This document shows positions 1-9,000 of a DNA stretch of 43,559 bases, one piece after another (position 1 is the stretch's first letter; every line of letters starts with the position of its first letter). The position numbers and the translations under genes were made by a program. Origin of the DNA: Aphanothece sp. CMT-3BRIN-NPC111 (GTDB taxonomy: Bacteria > Cyanobacteriota > Cyanobacteriia > Cyanobacteriales > JAHHGU01); NCBI GenBank assembly GCA_019359765.1, contig JAHHGU010000013.1:73574-117132 (forward strand). The letters are read 5' to 3'. The notes beneath the pieces were generated by a model. It was not told the origin of the DNA and searched no databases. It saw only the letters and a program-made list of their open reading frames with translations.

Positions 1-1392
1 AATACCTTCCAGCAAGTTCTGAAAATGACTTAACATCCGCGCGATCGTTGCCGCGTCAAACAAGTCTGTGCTGTACTCAAAAGCGCCACTGAGTCCCTCG
101 TTTGTTTCCCCCAAGGACAGGTGTAAATCAACCTTTGCCGTGTGATTATGGATATCCAAAACACTCAAGCTGAGATCTGGTAGTTCTAAAGCTGGCATGG
201 GAGCATTCTGGAGTTGAAACACTACCTGAAACAGAGGGTTATAGCTGAGATTGCGATCTGGCTGGAGTTCCTCTACCAACTTCTCAAAAGGCAAATCTTG
301 ATGAGCATACGCACCTAGCGTTACTTCCCGGACTCTACCGAGCAGTTCTCTAAAACTGGGGTTGTCTGATAAATCGGTACGCAACACCAAAGTATTAACA
401 AAGAACCCAATTAGCCCCTCAATTTCTTCTCGGTTGCGGTTGGCTATCGGTGAGCCTACAGGGATGTCATCTTGACCTGTGTAGCGGTGCAACAATACCT
501 TAAACGCCGCTAGCAAAGTCATGAATAAGGTTACGCCTTCCCGCTGACTTAGTGCCTTAAGTGCTTCAGTTAAAGCCTTAGATAGCACAAATGATTGCTG
601 TGCGCCTTGGAAAGTGGCAACGGCTGGTCGCGGTCGGTCGGTAGGCAGTTGCAGCATGGGAAGGCGATTGAGGTGCTGCTTCCAGTAGTTAAGTTGAGTT
701 TCCAGTACTTCCCCAGAAAGCCACTGTTGTTGCCAAACGGCAAAGTCGGCATATTGGATCGGGAGTTGAGGAAGAGATGAAGGCGATCCTGCACAAAAGC
801 CAGAGTACAGCGTTGCTACTTCCCGAATAAGTACACCTGTTGACCAAATATCAGAGACGATATGGTGCGTCGTGAATAGCATCACATATTCGGCATGGCT
901 CAGTTGTAGTAAGCGAACCCGCAGCAATGGCCCTTGCATGAGGTTGAAAGGAATTTGAGCCTCTTGAGTCACTAATAGCTGAACTTTTTGCTCTTGCTGA
1001 GTTTGGGGCAAGTCGCGCAGATCAACTACTGGCAGCGTCAAACTCAAGGAAGGTGCGATCGCTTGAACGGGTTTTCCCTCCACCGTAGTAAAGGTAGTCC
1101 GCAACCCTTCGTGACGCTTAATAATTTCGTTAAAACTTTGCTCTAGTGCTACTACATTGAGCCTACCTTTAAGACGCACAGCCGTAGGAATGTTATAGAA
1201 AGGATTACCTGGTTCCATCTGATCCAGGAACCATAGCCGCTGCTGGGCAAAAGATAAAGGAAAAGTGTTAGATGCTCGGCTTTGAGGTTTTATTTGCGTT
1301 TCTGAGAGGTTCTCTGTTTTCTTAAGACGTTGCAGAAGTAGCTCACGTTTTTCTGGAGAAAGTGCTGAAATCCGGTTTATAAGGTCAGTCAT
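1..1392 (-). CDS. Non-ribosomal peptide synthetase, N-terminal part (condensation domain), runs off left edge
   Basis: The frame is open from the ATG at 1392 to the window edge (464 codons), so only the N-terminus of a larger NRPS is visible. After a short charged helix (about residues 5-27, a possible docking segment) comes a condensation domain. It has the motifs SFAQQRLWFLDQ (near 43), RHEGLRTTF, HHIVSD (near 176), YADFAVWQQQWL and IGFFVNTLVLRTDL. The catalytic HHxxxD is intact and the family resemblance is to LCL domains, which join two L-residues. It should accept the peptide from the A-T module ending at 1599 and add the next residue, whose A domain lies outside the window. The ATG has no clear Shine-Dalgarno sequence. 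The gene follows the 1599-4868 gene in the same direction after a 206 bp spacer that is mostly a MITE-like element. Confidence 0.9.
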   Translation of the reverse strand, partial: MTDLINRISALSPEKRELLLQRLKKTENLSETQIKPQSRASNTFPLSFAQQRLWFLDQMEPGNPFYNIPTAVRLKGRLNVVALEQSFNEIIKRHEGLRTTFTTVEGKPVQAIAPSLSLTLPVVDLRDLPQTQQEQKVQLLVTQEAQIPFNLMQGPLLRVRLLQLSHAEYVMLFTTHHIVSDIWSTGVLIREVATLYSGFCAGSPSSLPQLPIQYADFAVWQQQWLSGEVLETQLNYWKQHLNRLPMLQLPTDRPRPAVATFQGAQQSFVLSKALTEALKALSQREGVTLFMTLLAAFKVLLHRYTGQDDIPVGSPIANRNREEIEGLIGFFVNTLVLRTDLSDNPSFRELLGRVREVTLGAYAHQDLPFEKLVEELQPDRNLSYNPLFQVVFQLQNAPMPALELPDLSLSVLDIHNHTAKVDLHLSLGETNEGLSGAFEYSTDLFDAATIARMLSHFQNLLEGI

Positions 1393-1396
1393 GTCA

Positions 1397-1420
1397 ATTT
1401 TGGATTTTAGATTTTGGATT
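1397..1420. repeat. Degenerate heptanucleotide tandem repeat (ATTTTGG/ATTTTAG)
   Basis: Three imperfect 7-bp units, ATTTTGG, ATTTTAG and ATTTTGG, followed by ATTAG, lie directly upstream of the ATG at 1392. The same unit occurs in five perfect copies at 42285-42319. This is the short tandemly repeated (STRR) type common in filamentous cyanobacteria. Confidence 0.6.
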
Positions 1421-1434
1421 AGCTGGTTAAACGG

Positions 1435-1568
1435 TAGACCTTCTGCATGAATAGTAATTTTTATTTTTTTACCGCAGATGAATGCAGATGGACGCAGATT
1501 AACGCAGATAATTGGGGAAGCTTAGGATTAAGGCGAGGATAATTTTTTTCATTCATGCAGGAGGTCTA
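1435..1568. mobile_element. MITE-like element, copy 1 (134 bp)
   Basis: The left end TAGACCTTCTGCATGAAT and the right end (reverse complement TAGACCTCCTGCATGAAT) form terminal inverted repeats matching at 17 of 18 bases. The interior holds repeated CGCAGAT words. A second copy, 122 bp long and alike along nearly its whole length, sits at 39180-39301. There is no coding capacity, so any movement would need a transposase supplied from elsewhere. Both copies begin and end with TA, which would suit an IS630/Tc1-type transposase that targets TA. That last step is inference. It lies between two NRPS genes of one operon. Confidence 0.65.
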
Positions 1569-1598
1569 GTATAGAGGCGACATATTGGTTTTTCCGAT

Positions 1599-4500
1599 TT
1601 ATTGCTTTTCGGTGGTGAGGACTGCTTGAACTTCGTCCTCTGATAGTTCCTCTAGTTCTGCCAACATCTGAGCCAGCATTTCGCTATCTGTTTGCTCCAC
1701 CATTTTTTCAGCAACTATCGCCGCCAATTCAGCTATAGTAGGAGTCTCAAATATTTGGCGCAAAGATACTTCTACTTGAAAAGCTTTCTGTAGTCTGGAA
1801 GTGACTTGAGTTAACAGCAGAGAATGCCCCCCCAATTCAAAAAAGTTGTCGTGGATGCCGACTTGTTCTAGTTTTAATACCTCAACCCAAATTTGCGCGA
1901 TCGCCTCTTCAGTCTGATTGCGCGGTGCCACAAATGTTGCTGCTAAATCTGGTCGTACCTGCTCAGGTGTAGGTAAAGCCTTTCGGTCAACTTTACCATT
2001 AGATGTTAAAGGCAACTCTTTTAATAGCACAAAAGCAGAAGGCACCATAAACTCAGGCAACCTCTCTTTTAAAAAGCTCTGCAATTCACTAATACTTGTT
2101 GTCTGCTCTAAATTAGGGATTACATAAGCGACAAGGCGCTTATTACTAAGTTCATCCTCTTGAGCCACCACCACCGTTTTTTGTACGGTTGGGTGTTGAC
2201 TCAGCACCTCCTCAATCTCTCCTAGTTCAATTCGGAAACCCCTAATTTTTACTTGATTATCAATTCTTCCTAAATACTCCATGTCGCCCGTCGGCAGATA
2301 GCGTGCTAAATCTCCTGTTTTATACAGCCTTGCTCCTGGAAAGTTGCTAAAAGGATTGAAAATGAATTTTTCTGCTGTTAGTTCAGGACGATTTAAATAA
2401 CCTCTCGCTACCCCAGCGCCCCCAATATATAACTCACCTGACACACCAATGGGAACAGGTTGCAAGTCTCGATCGAGTATATAAAGCTGAGTGTTAGCAA
2501 TAGGACGACCAATAGGAATTGAGCCTGACTGATGCTGACCATTGGGTACTTGGTAGATACAGCACCCTACTACCGTTTCCGTCGGGCCATATTCATTAAC
2601 TAGGAGCGTTTCTGGAGTATATTTATCCCAGAAAGCGATAGTTTCAGCTACCAGATTTTCACCCCCAATTATAAAGGCTTTAGTGCGCCCAGAAGCTTTC
2701 TCAGGCGGTAGCTGCTGGCTGAGTAATTCTAGGTGAGCAGGTGTGATTTTAACTAGGCTGTAGTTAGAACTGTTTTGTAGAGCACTACTCAACGCCTCCA
2801 TACCTAATTTTTCAGATAAAAGTTGCACTTTACGACCTACTAACAAAGGTGCAAACAAACCTGTGATTGTGGCATCGAAAGCAATAGAAGAGTGAACAAT
2901 AGCTCCCTCACCTTGCTCAACTGCATAAGCTTTAGTACACCAAGACAAGTAATTTACTAACCCCTGATGGGTAATCAATGTTCCTTTAGGTTTTCCTGTT
3001 GAGCCAGAAGTATATATAACATAGGCCAGGTTAGAAGAGTTTTGAGTTGTAGGGGCGGGTTTTGCTAAGGTTTGTATAAATTCCCAATCTGTGTCTAGGC
3101 AGACAACTTTTGCATTATGTTGGGGAAGGGTTTCTAAAAGCCGTTGCTGCGTTAATAATACAGGCGCTTGGGCATCTTCTAGCATGAATGCCAATCGTTC
3201 TTGTGGATAGGTTGGGTCTAATGGTACATAGGCACCACCAGCTTTGAGGATGCCGAGAATTCCTACCAACATTTCCAGCGATCGCTCTACACAAATTCCC
3301 ACCAGCACTTCAGTACCAATGCCCCTATTTTGCAGATATTGTGCTAGTTGATTGGCACGTTCATTTAGTTGTGTATAAGTTAGTTGCTGGTTTTCAAACG
3401 CAACTGCAATATTGTCCGGCGTGCGTGCTACTTGTTCTTCAAATAGTTGGTGAAAGCACTTATCTTGGGGATAATCAGCTTGTGTATTATTGAACTCGAC
3501 TAGCAGTTGATGTCGTTCGCGATCGCTCAATATTTCTAACTTACTAATCGCCGCTTGCGGATTCTTGACAACACTTTCTAATAACTTCTCAAATTGTTCC
3601 GCTAACCGTTGGATATCTTCTGCTTTAAACAAGTTGGAATCATAGTAAAATTCTGCTTTTAGATGATTATCTTGCTGTAACGCAGACAGTTTTATTTTAA
3701 ATTGCTCTATGCAAGCGTAATGTTTGATAACGGCAAATGAGACATCATTGGCAAAATACTTAACTTTTTGCTGTTCAAACTCAAAAGCAAAGGGAAAACT
3801 TAATAACTCTATCTCTTTGTTATCTGCTACCAGGTTTTGTTCTCCAGTAAAATACTCCTGCCATTGATAAGCATCAGTTATAGTGTTAGAAACCTGCTGC
3901 AATACCTCTACAAACTGTAGATTATGTTTTAAATAACTATGAATTGGTAAATATTTAGCCAATAACCCGATAACTGGCTCTAATTCTTCATACTTCCGCC
4001 CCTCAAAAGCTGTGCCGACAATAATATCTGGTTGTTGGATTAGTCGCCAAAGTAGGGTTTGCCAGCAAGCGAGTAAGAATGTAGAAGTTGAAGTTTCATG
4101 CTTTTCTAATAAAGTTGCGATCGCTTCTACTAAATTAGGCTTAATTGTCAAATTGATAACTTGAGGCTGAAAATCTTTTTTCTTAGCAAGCTGTTTTTCC
4201 CAAGGAAGCTTTCCCGTTAATAAACCAGAAAAATCTTGCTGACGCCAATAATCTCTTCCTGTTTCTCCATCCTCTGCTTCCAGTAATTCATTTTGCCATT
4301 CTGCTATATCTGCATATTGCAACGGTTCATCTAATAATTCCTCGCCTTGTAAGCAAGCTGCATAAGAACGGCTGATTTCACCCACCAAATTATTAATCCC
4401 TACTGTATCAGCGCAAAGCGCAGGTAAGGCAATTATTAATATGTGCTTTTGTGGTGACAGAGTTATTAAGGATGAATGCAACGGAGAATTTTGCTCAAAA

Positions 4501-4868
4501 TCAAAATGTAGTTGACAGAACCCATTCCAAATACTTTCAATCTCGGTTTCTTGTTCCTGGAAATTATAATTACTGATATCGTGTTCTACAAGACGGAATA
4601 AGTTTTTTTCTTCTATTACCTGAAAAGGGATTGTTACTCCAGGCAATGTTTTAAAATTGGTGCGAAGTATTTCATGCTGATTGATAACTTTATCTACAGC
4701 GTTTTTGAAAACGTCAATATTGAGATTGCCTTCTATGAGAATAGCAGACTGGACGCGATAAGGTAGGCTATTATCAATTTTCTGCAATAACCATAAATGT
4801 TTTTGCTGTGGGGAGAGTCGATATCCCTCAATGATTTCTGATTGCATTTCTAGAGTGGGATTTTGCAT
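1599..4868 (-). CDS. NRPS: inactive condensation-like (interface) domain, adenylation, carrier
   Basis: This 1089-residue protein carries a condensation-fold domain (about 15-450), an A domain (about 470-980; YTSGSTGKPKG near 620, NEYGPTE, YKTGDLARYLP, final K in LTSNGKVDRK) and a carrier with LGGHS (Ser near 1013). Where active C domains have HHxxxDG it reads PALCADT (near 152), so the catalytic His is absent. The hand-read specificity code is DATKIGEVGK, close to Asn (DLTKLGEVGK) and more distantly to Asp. The previous NRPS ends in an active C domain and the gene between them is a SyrP-like oxygenase. Together this fits the 'interface' domain described for siderophore Asp beta-hydroxylases, which recruits the hydroxylase to the carrier-bound residue. 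The ATG at 4868 lacks a good Shine-Dalgarno site; Met at 4847 is an alternative. A heptamer repeat remnant lies just before A3. Confidence 0.88.
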   Translation of the reverse strand: MQNPTLEMQSEIIEGYRLSPQQKHLWLLQKIDNSLPYRVQSAILIEGNLNIDVFKNAVDKVINQHEILRTNFKTLPGVTIPFQVIEEKNLFRLVEHDISNYNFQEQETEIESIWNGFCQLHFDFEQNSPLHSSLITLSPQKHILIIALPALCADTVGINNLVGEISRSYAACLQGEELLDEPLQYADIAEWQNELLEAEDGETGRDYWRQQDFSGLLTGKLPWEKQLAKKKDFQPQVINLTIKPNLVEAIATLLEKHETSTSTFLLACWQTLLWRLIQQPDIIVGTAFEGRKYEELEPVIGLLAKYLPIHSYLKHNLQFVEVLQQVSNTITDAYQWQEYFTGEQNLVADNKEIELLSFPFAFEFEQQKVKYFANDVSFAVIKHYACIEQFKIKLSALQQDNHLKAEFYYDSNLFKAEDIQRLAEQFEKLLESVVKNPQAAISKLEILSDRERHQLLVEFNNTQADYPQDKCFHQLFEEQVARTPDNIAVAFENQQLTYTQLNERANQLAQYLQNRGIGTEVLVGICVERSLEMLVGILGILKAGGAYVPLDPTYPQERLAFMLEDAQAPVLLTQQRLLETLPQHNAKVVCLDTDWEFIQTLAKPAPTTQNSSNLAYVIYTSGSTGKPKGTLITHQGLVNYLSWCTKAYAVEQGEGAIVHSSIAFDATITGLFAPLLVGRKVQLLSEKLGMEALSSALQNSSNYSLVKITPAHLELLSQQLPPEKASGRTKAFIIGGENLVAETIAFWDKYTPETLLVNEYGPTETVVGCCIYQVPNGQHQSGSIPIGRPIANTQLYILDRDLQPVPIGVSGELYIGGAGVARGYLNRPELTAEKFIFNPFSNFPGARLYKTGDLARYLPTGDMEYLGRIDNQVKIRGFRIELGEIEEVLSQHPTVQKTVVVAQEDELSNKRLVAYVIPNLEQTTSISELQSFLKERLPEFMVPSAFVLLKELPLTSNGKVDRKALPTPEQVRPDLAATFVAPRNQTEEAIAQIWVEVLKLEQVGIHDNFFELGGHSLLLTQVTSRLQKAFQVEVSLRQIFETPTIAELAAIVAEKMVEQTDSEMLAQMLAELEELSEDEVQAVLTTEKQ
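3037..3048. repeat. In-frame GAGTTTT heptamer remnant before A3 motif
   Basis: This is one full GAGTTTT unit plus GAGTT, on the non-coding strand of the A domain, just before the sequence for the LAYVIYTSGSTG core. It encodes TQNSS. The same site in two other A domains of the operon (18004-18045 and 24574-24607) has longer tracts. Confidence 0.55.
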
Positions 4869-4922
4869 TTTTTTAACGCAGAGTACGCAGAGGGTAATTT
4901 AGGTACTAACTGTATTCAAGTT

Positions 4923-5972
4923 TTATTGTTTATAGCTAAATGGTTCAGCCATGCCAACTACAACTTTACGTGAACCAAGGAAAGGCTTACGTCCGTGAGC
5001 AACTAACATATTGTCTAGAAGTAAAATATCTCCTGCTTGCCAAGGGAAAGTTACTGTTTCCTGGTGGTAGGCATGGCGAATTTCGTCTAAGACTGAAGAT
5101 TCAATGGGGGAACCATCGCCGTAATAAGTGTTATGTGGCAAATCTTCTTCTTTGAATTCTGCCAACAATGCCTTACTGATTATCGGGGCTAAGGTTGATA
5201 TGTGAAAGAAAGCAGCGTGATTGAACCAAACAGTTTCACCTGTAAGCGGATGTTTTGCAACAGCTTGGCGAACTTGGCGAGTTCTTAAGCGATCGCCATC
5301 TTTCCATTCAAATTCAATTTGATTGTTTTGGCAATATTCCTCTACTACAGCTTTATCTGTAGTTTGAAAAACTGTTTGCCAGGTAAGTCCAAAACCATCG
5401 TTATAATTGCGGACGTATAAGACTTGTTTTTCAAGAAAACGCTCTCTAGTTTTCGGGTCGATGCGTTTAAAAATCTTCTGAGAATCAGCAATGGGGGTTT
5501 CCCCTCCCTCTTGGGCAACAGTAAGACAGCAAAAGTAGATTTTTAAAGGCCAAGTACGCCAGTAAGTCCCCTCGTTGTGTAAAAAAATACTTTGGTCAGC
5601 AGGATAGTCAGTTGAAGTATAAATTTTGTCACCGACCTCATGACGTGGTGATGAGCGATCGCGATATTCTAATAACCCTCCGTTGGAAGTCGCTTGGATA
5701 AATTGGTCGAACTGAACCGCTGTAGTTACATTAAAGTTGCGGAAAAGTAAAGCTCTGTGTTTGAGTAACAGTGTCTGGATAAACTCGCGGTTACTCGTAG
5801 CCCATGCGAAGAGATTGATACCCTCGACAGCGGGTTGAACTACCAAAGGAATATCTTGTCCAGGTTTTATATAGCTTGTCTGGACTAATTCTTGTTGTGA
5901 CAACCTAACACTTTTGCGGCTGATAGACCCTAGGCTATTAAGTTTTATGCTTCTAATTCCTGCGGTATTCAT
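4923..5972 (-). CDS. SyrP/TauD-like Fe(II)/2-oxoglutarate-dependent oxygenase, probable amino acid beta-hydroxylase
   Basis: The 349 residues match the TauD/TfdA fold, which uses Fe(II), O2 and 2-oxoglutarate. The iron triad is readable as H132-x-E134 (LHNEGTYW) and H326 (LVAHGRKPF), with R335 a likely 2-oxoglutarate anchor. The family includes taurine dioxygenase, clavaminate synthase and the NRPS tailoring hydroxylase SyrP, which beta-hydroxylates carrier-bound Asp. The gene lies inside the NRPS operon, between an NRPS ending in a C domain and one starting with a catalytically dead C-like domain followed by an Asn/Asp-like A domain. I infer that it adds the beta-hydroxyl group to that Asp or Asn while it is bound to the carrier. 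That would create an alpha-hydroxy-carboxylate iron ligand if the residue is Asp. An AGGA ribosome site sits 7-8 bases before the ATG at 5972. The substrate is not proven by sequence. Confidence 0.85.
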   Translation of the reverse strand: MNTAGIRSIKLNSLGSISRKSVRLSQQELVQTSYIKPGQDIPLVVQPAVEGINLFAWATSNREFIQTLLLKHRALLFRNFNVTTAVQFDQFIQATSNGGLLEYRDRSSPRHEVGDKIYTSTDYPADQSIFLHNEGTYWRTWPLKIYFCCLTVAQEGGETPIADSQKIFKRIDPKTRERFLEKQVLYVRNYNDGFGLTWQTVFQTTDKAVVEEYCQNNQIEFEWKDGDRLRTRQVRQAVAKHPLTGETVWFNHAAFFHISTLAPIISKALLAEFKEEDLPHNTYYGDGSPIESSVLDEIRHAYHQETVTFPWQAGDILLLDNMLVAHGRKPFLGSRKVVVGMAEPFSYKQ

Positions 5973-6030
5973 TATTTTTCCTTGATGAACTAGACACTAT
6001 CTAAGTAACTAAGTATCAAACTAATTAAAC

Positions 6031-6060
6031 ATCTGTGTTTATCTGTGTTTATCTGTGGTT
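6031..6060. repeat. 10-bp tandem repeat, three copies (ATCTGTGTTT)
   Basis: Two perfect ATCTGTGTTT units and a third with one change lie in the 108 bp spacer between the start of the oxygenase gene and the end of the upstream NRPS. Similar CAGATAAATACAGATAC words recur near 39343-39360 and inside the MITE copies. This is low-complexity intergenic filler with no gene in it. Confidence 0.6.
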
Positions 6061-6080
6061 TAAAATCTCCCCAAATAATT

Positions 6081-9000
6081 TTACACTAGAGGATTAGAGC
6101 TACTGAGAGACTTGCGCCTGATGTTCTTTAACATCTGGAGATTAAATATCTCCAACTCTTTAGCTTTAAGGCTTTGTTGCTCTTTTTCTGTTTCCGCAAA
6201 GCTCTCAAATAACGTATTCAGCTTCAGATCCGGTTGGTAAACAATCTTACTGATAAGCGTTTCAAAACGTCCTACCATACTGGCGATAGTAGCCACATTA
6301 AATAAATCAGAGTTGTATTCAAAACAGCCATGAAGACCGGCTTCTGTTTCCCACATTGAGAGCATCAAATCAAATTTTACGGTCTGGCTATCAACATCTA
6401 GGGGAGTGAGGGTTAAACCTGGCAGTTCCAAAGTTGGCATTGGCGTATTGTGCAGAACAAACCACACCTGGAACAACGGTGTATAACTCAGATTTCTCTC
6501 TATCTGTAACTCTTCCACCAGCTTTTCAAAGGGTAAATCCTGGTGGGTATAGGCTCCTAAAGTTACTTTCCGAACTCGATGCAGCAACTCTCGAATAGTA
6601 GGGTTATCTGATAACTCAGTTCGTAGCACCAGGGTATTGATAAAAAACCCGATTAGCTGCTCAGTTTCGACTTGAGTGCGATTAGCGATGGGTGAACCGA
6701 CTAGAATATCTTTCTGTTTTGAATAGCAGGAGAGTAAGGTTTGATACGCTGTAAGCAACGTCATAAACAGGGTGACACCCTCCTGCTGACTCAGAGATGC
6801 GATCGCATTTGTCAGAGTTTTGGGCAGCACAAATGAGTGCTTTTTCCCCGTAAAGGTTTGCACTTTCGGTCGCGGTCGATCTGTTGGTAACTCTAGTAAA
6901 GCTGGAGCGCCGCTGAGGTGTTGCTTCCAGTAGGTAAGCTGAGTATCTAGCACCTCCCCTTGCAACCATTGCCGTTGCCAAACCGCAAAGTCTAGATACT
7001 GGATAGCCAGTTCCGGGAGTGGAGATAATTTCCCACTAGAAAAAGCTTCATACAACGCTGCTAGTTCCTGAATTAATACCCCCATTGACCAGCCATCAGA
7101 GACGATGTGGTGCATGGTCAACAGCAGTACGTACTCAGCCTGATTTAGCCGTAACAGAGTTACCCGTAGCAATGGGCAACAAGCTAAGTCAAATGGTTGC
7201 ACAGCCTCCTCTGCGGCTAGCCGTTGCACTTCAGTTTCCCGCTCAGGATCGGGGAGTACCTGAAGGTCTACAACTGACAGCTTAAAATTCACCGCCGGGG
7301 TAATAACTTGAATCGGTTGCGCCTCTACAGTAACAAAGCTAGTCCGCAAGACTTCATGACGCTGAATCATCTCATTGATGCTGCTTTCCAGGGCTGCCAC
7401 ATTCAGCGAACCTGTCAGACGAACAGCAGCGGGGACGTTGTAGAGGGGGCTGTCTGGCTCTAGCTGGCTAAGAAACCACATTCGGTACTGACCGAAGGAC
7501 AGCGGTAATTCGCCATTTCGGGGAACGTGCTGAATAGGTGGAGCCTCCAGTCCTTGTTTAGCCCTGATTTCTGTCTCAATGTTCTGAGCTAGTCCAGCTA
7601 CAGTTGGCGACTCAAACAACCGTACTAGGGGTAGTTCTACCTGAAAAGCTTCGCGCAGACGAGAAATAACTTGAGTTGCTAGTAGAGAGTGTCCTCCCAA
7701 TTCAAAGAAGTTGTCATGGATGCCTATTCGCTCGACACCAAGAACTTGAGTCCAAATTTGTTTGACAATTTCTTCTGCTGGGGTACTAGGTAGCGCCAAG
7801 GCAACTTCTAAATCGGGTTGCACCTGTTCTGGTGCAGGTAGTGCCTTGCAGTCTATCTTCCCATTAGTTGTCAAAGGTAGCGCTTCCAGCAGCACGAAGG
7901 CAGAAGGAACCATGTATTCAGGCAGCTTATCTTTTATAAAGCTCCTGAGATCGTTAAGGTTAAGTTCTTGCTGAGGTAGCAGATAAGCCACTAAGCGCTT
8001 GTTGCCCGGTTCATCTTCACGAGCGACAACCACAGCCTGCTGTACGGCTGGATATTGTCCTAAAACTGCCTCTATTTCTCCTAATTCGATGCGGAAGCCT
8101 CGAATTTTTACTTGATGGTCAATCCTACCGAGGAACTCGATGTTCCCATCTGGTAAGTAGCGTGCTAAATCTCCAGTTTTATAAAGTCGCGCCTCTGGCT
8201 TGTTACTAAAGGGGTTAGGGATAAACTTCTCGGCAGTTAACTCGGCTTGGTTTAAGTAGCCCTTCGCTAGACCGATACCGCCAATGTGCAGTTCACCAGG
8301 AACACCGATAGGAACAGGTTGTAGATGGGTGTCTAGAATATAAAGCTGCGTGTTGGCAAGGGGACGACCAATGGCGATCGCTCCCTCTTGTGATTCAATC
8401 TGATGGATAGCTGTCCAAACAGCCGCCTCGGTGGGGCCGTAAAAGTTCCAAACGGGGACATCCCATGCAAGTAACTGATCAGCCAATTCATGAGGAAAAG
8501 CTTCACCGCCACAAATAATTAGTCGCAAGCTTAAATTGTTACCACTATCGGCAGCTTCTGCTTTTGCATGAATTAGTTGGCGAATAGCTGAAGGAGTTTG
8601 GTTAAGAACAGTGACTTTCTCTTGACACAACAAGTCGTAAAACTCTGTTGGCGACTGCGTTACCGACCGAGGAACGACTACGAGTTTGCCACCATTCACA
8701 AGAGCGCCCCAAATTTCCCAAACAGAGAAATCAAAAGCGTAAGAATGAAAAACAGTCCAAATATCGCGAAGCGAAGCGCGACGACTTCGTCGTTCGCCAA
8801 AATCAAATTGAGGACGGGTAGCTTCAAAAAGATTGACTACACTCCGGTGGCTAATTTGAACTCCTTTGGGTTTACCTGTAGAGCCTGATGTATAGATCGC
8901 ATAAGCGAGGTTTTCATTCGTGACCTCACTGACCGGATTTTCATCACTTTCTTGGGCGATTTTCTCCCAGTCAGAATCTATGTAAACCCTACGCACCTCG

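Noticed and set aside
1..1392. Thioesterase or other release domain for the peptide
   Set aside because: None of the visible NRPS proteins ends in a TE or reductase domain. Release must lie beyond the left edge.
4390..4440. Possible frameshift or sequencing error explaining the missing HHxxxDG in the 1599-4868 protein
   Set aside because: The frame is open on both sides and the surrounding C-fold blocks (LHSSLITLSP..., YADIAEWQNELL) read normally, so the motif change looks genuine.
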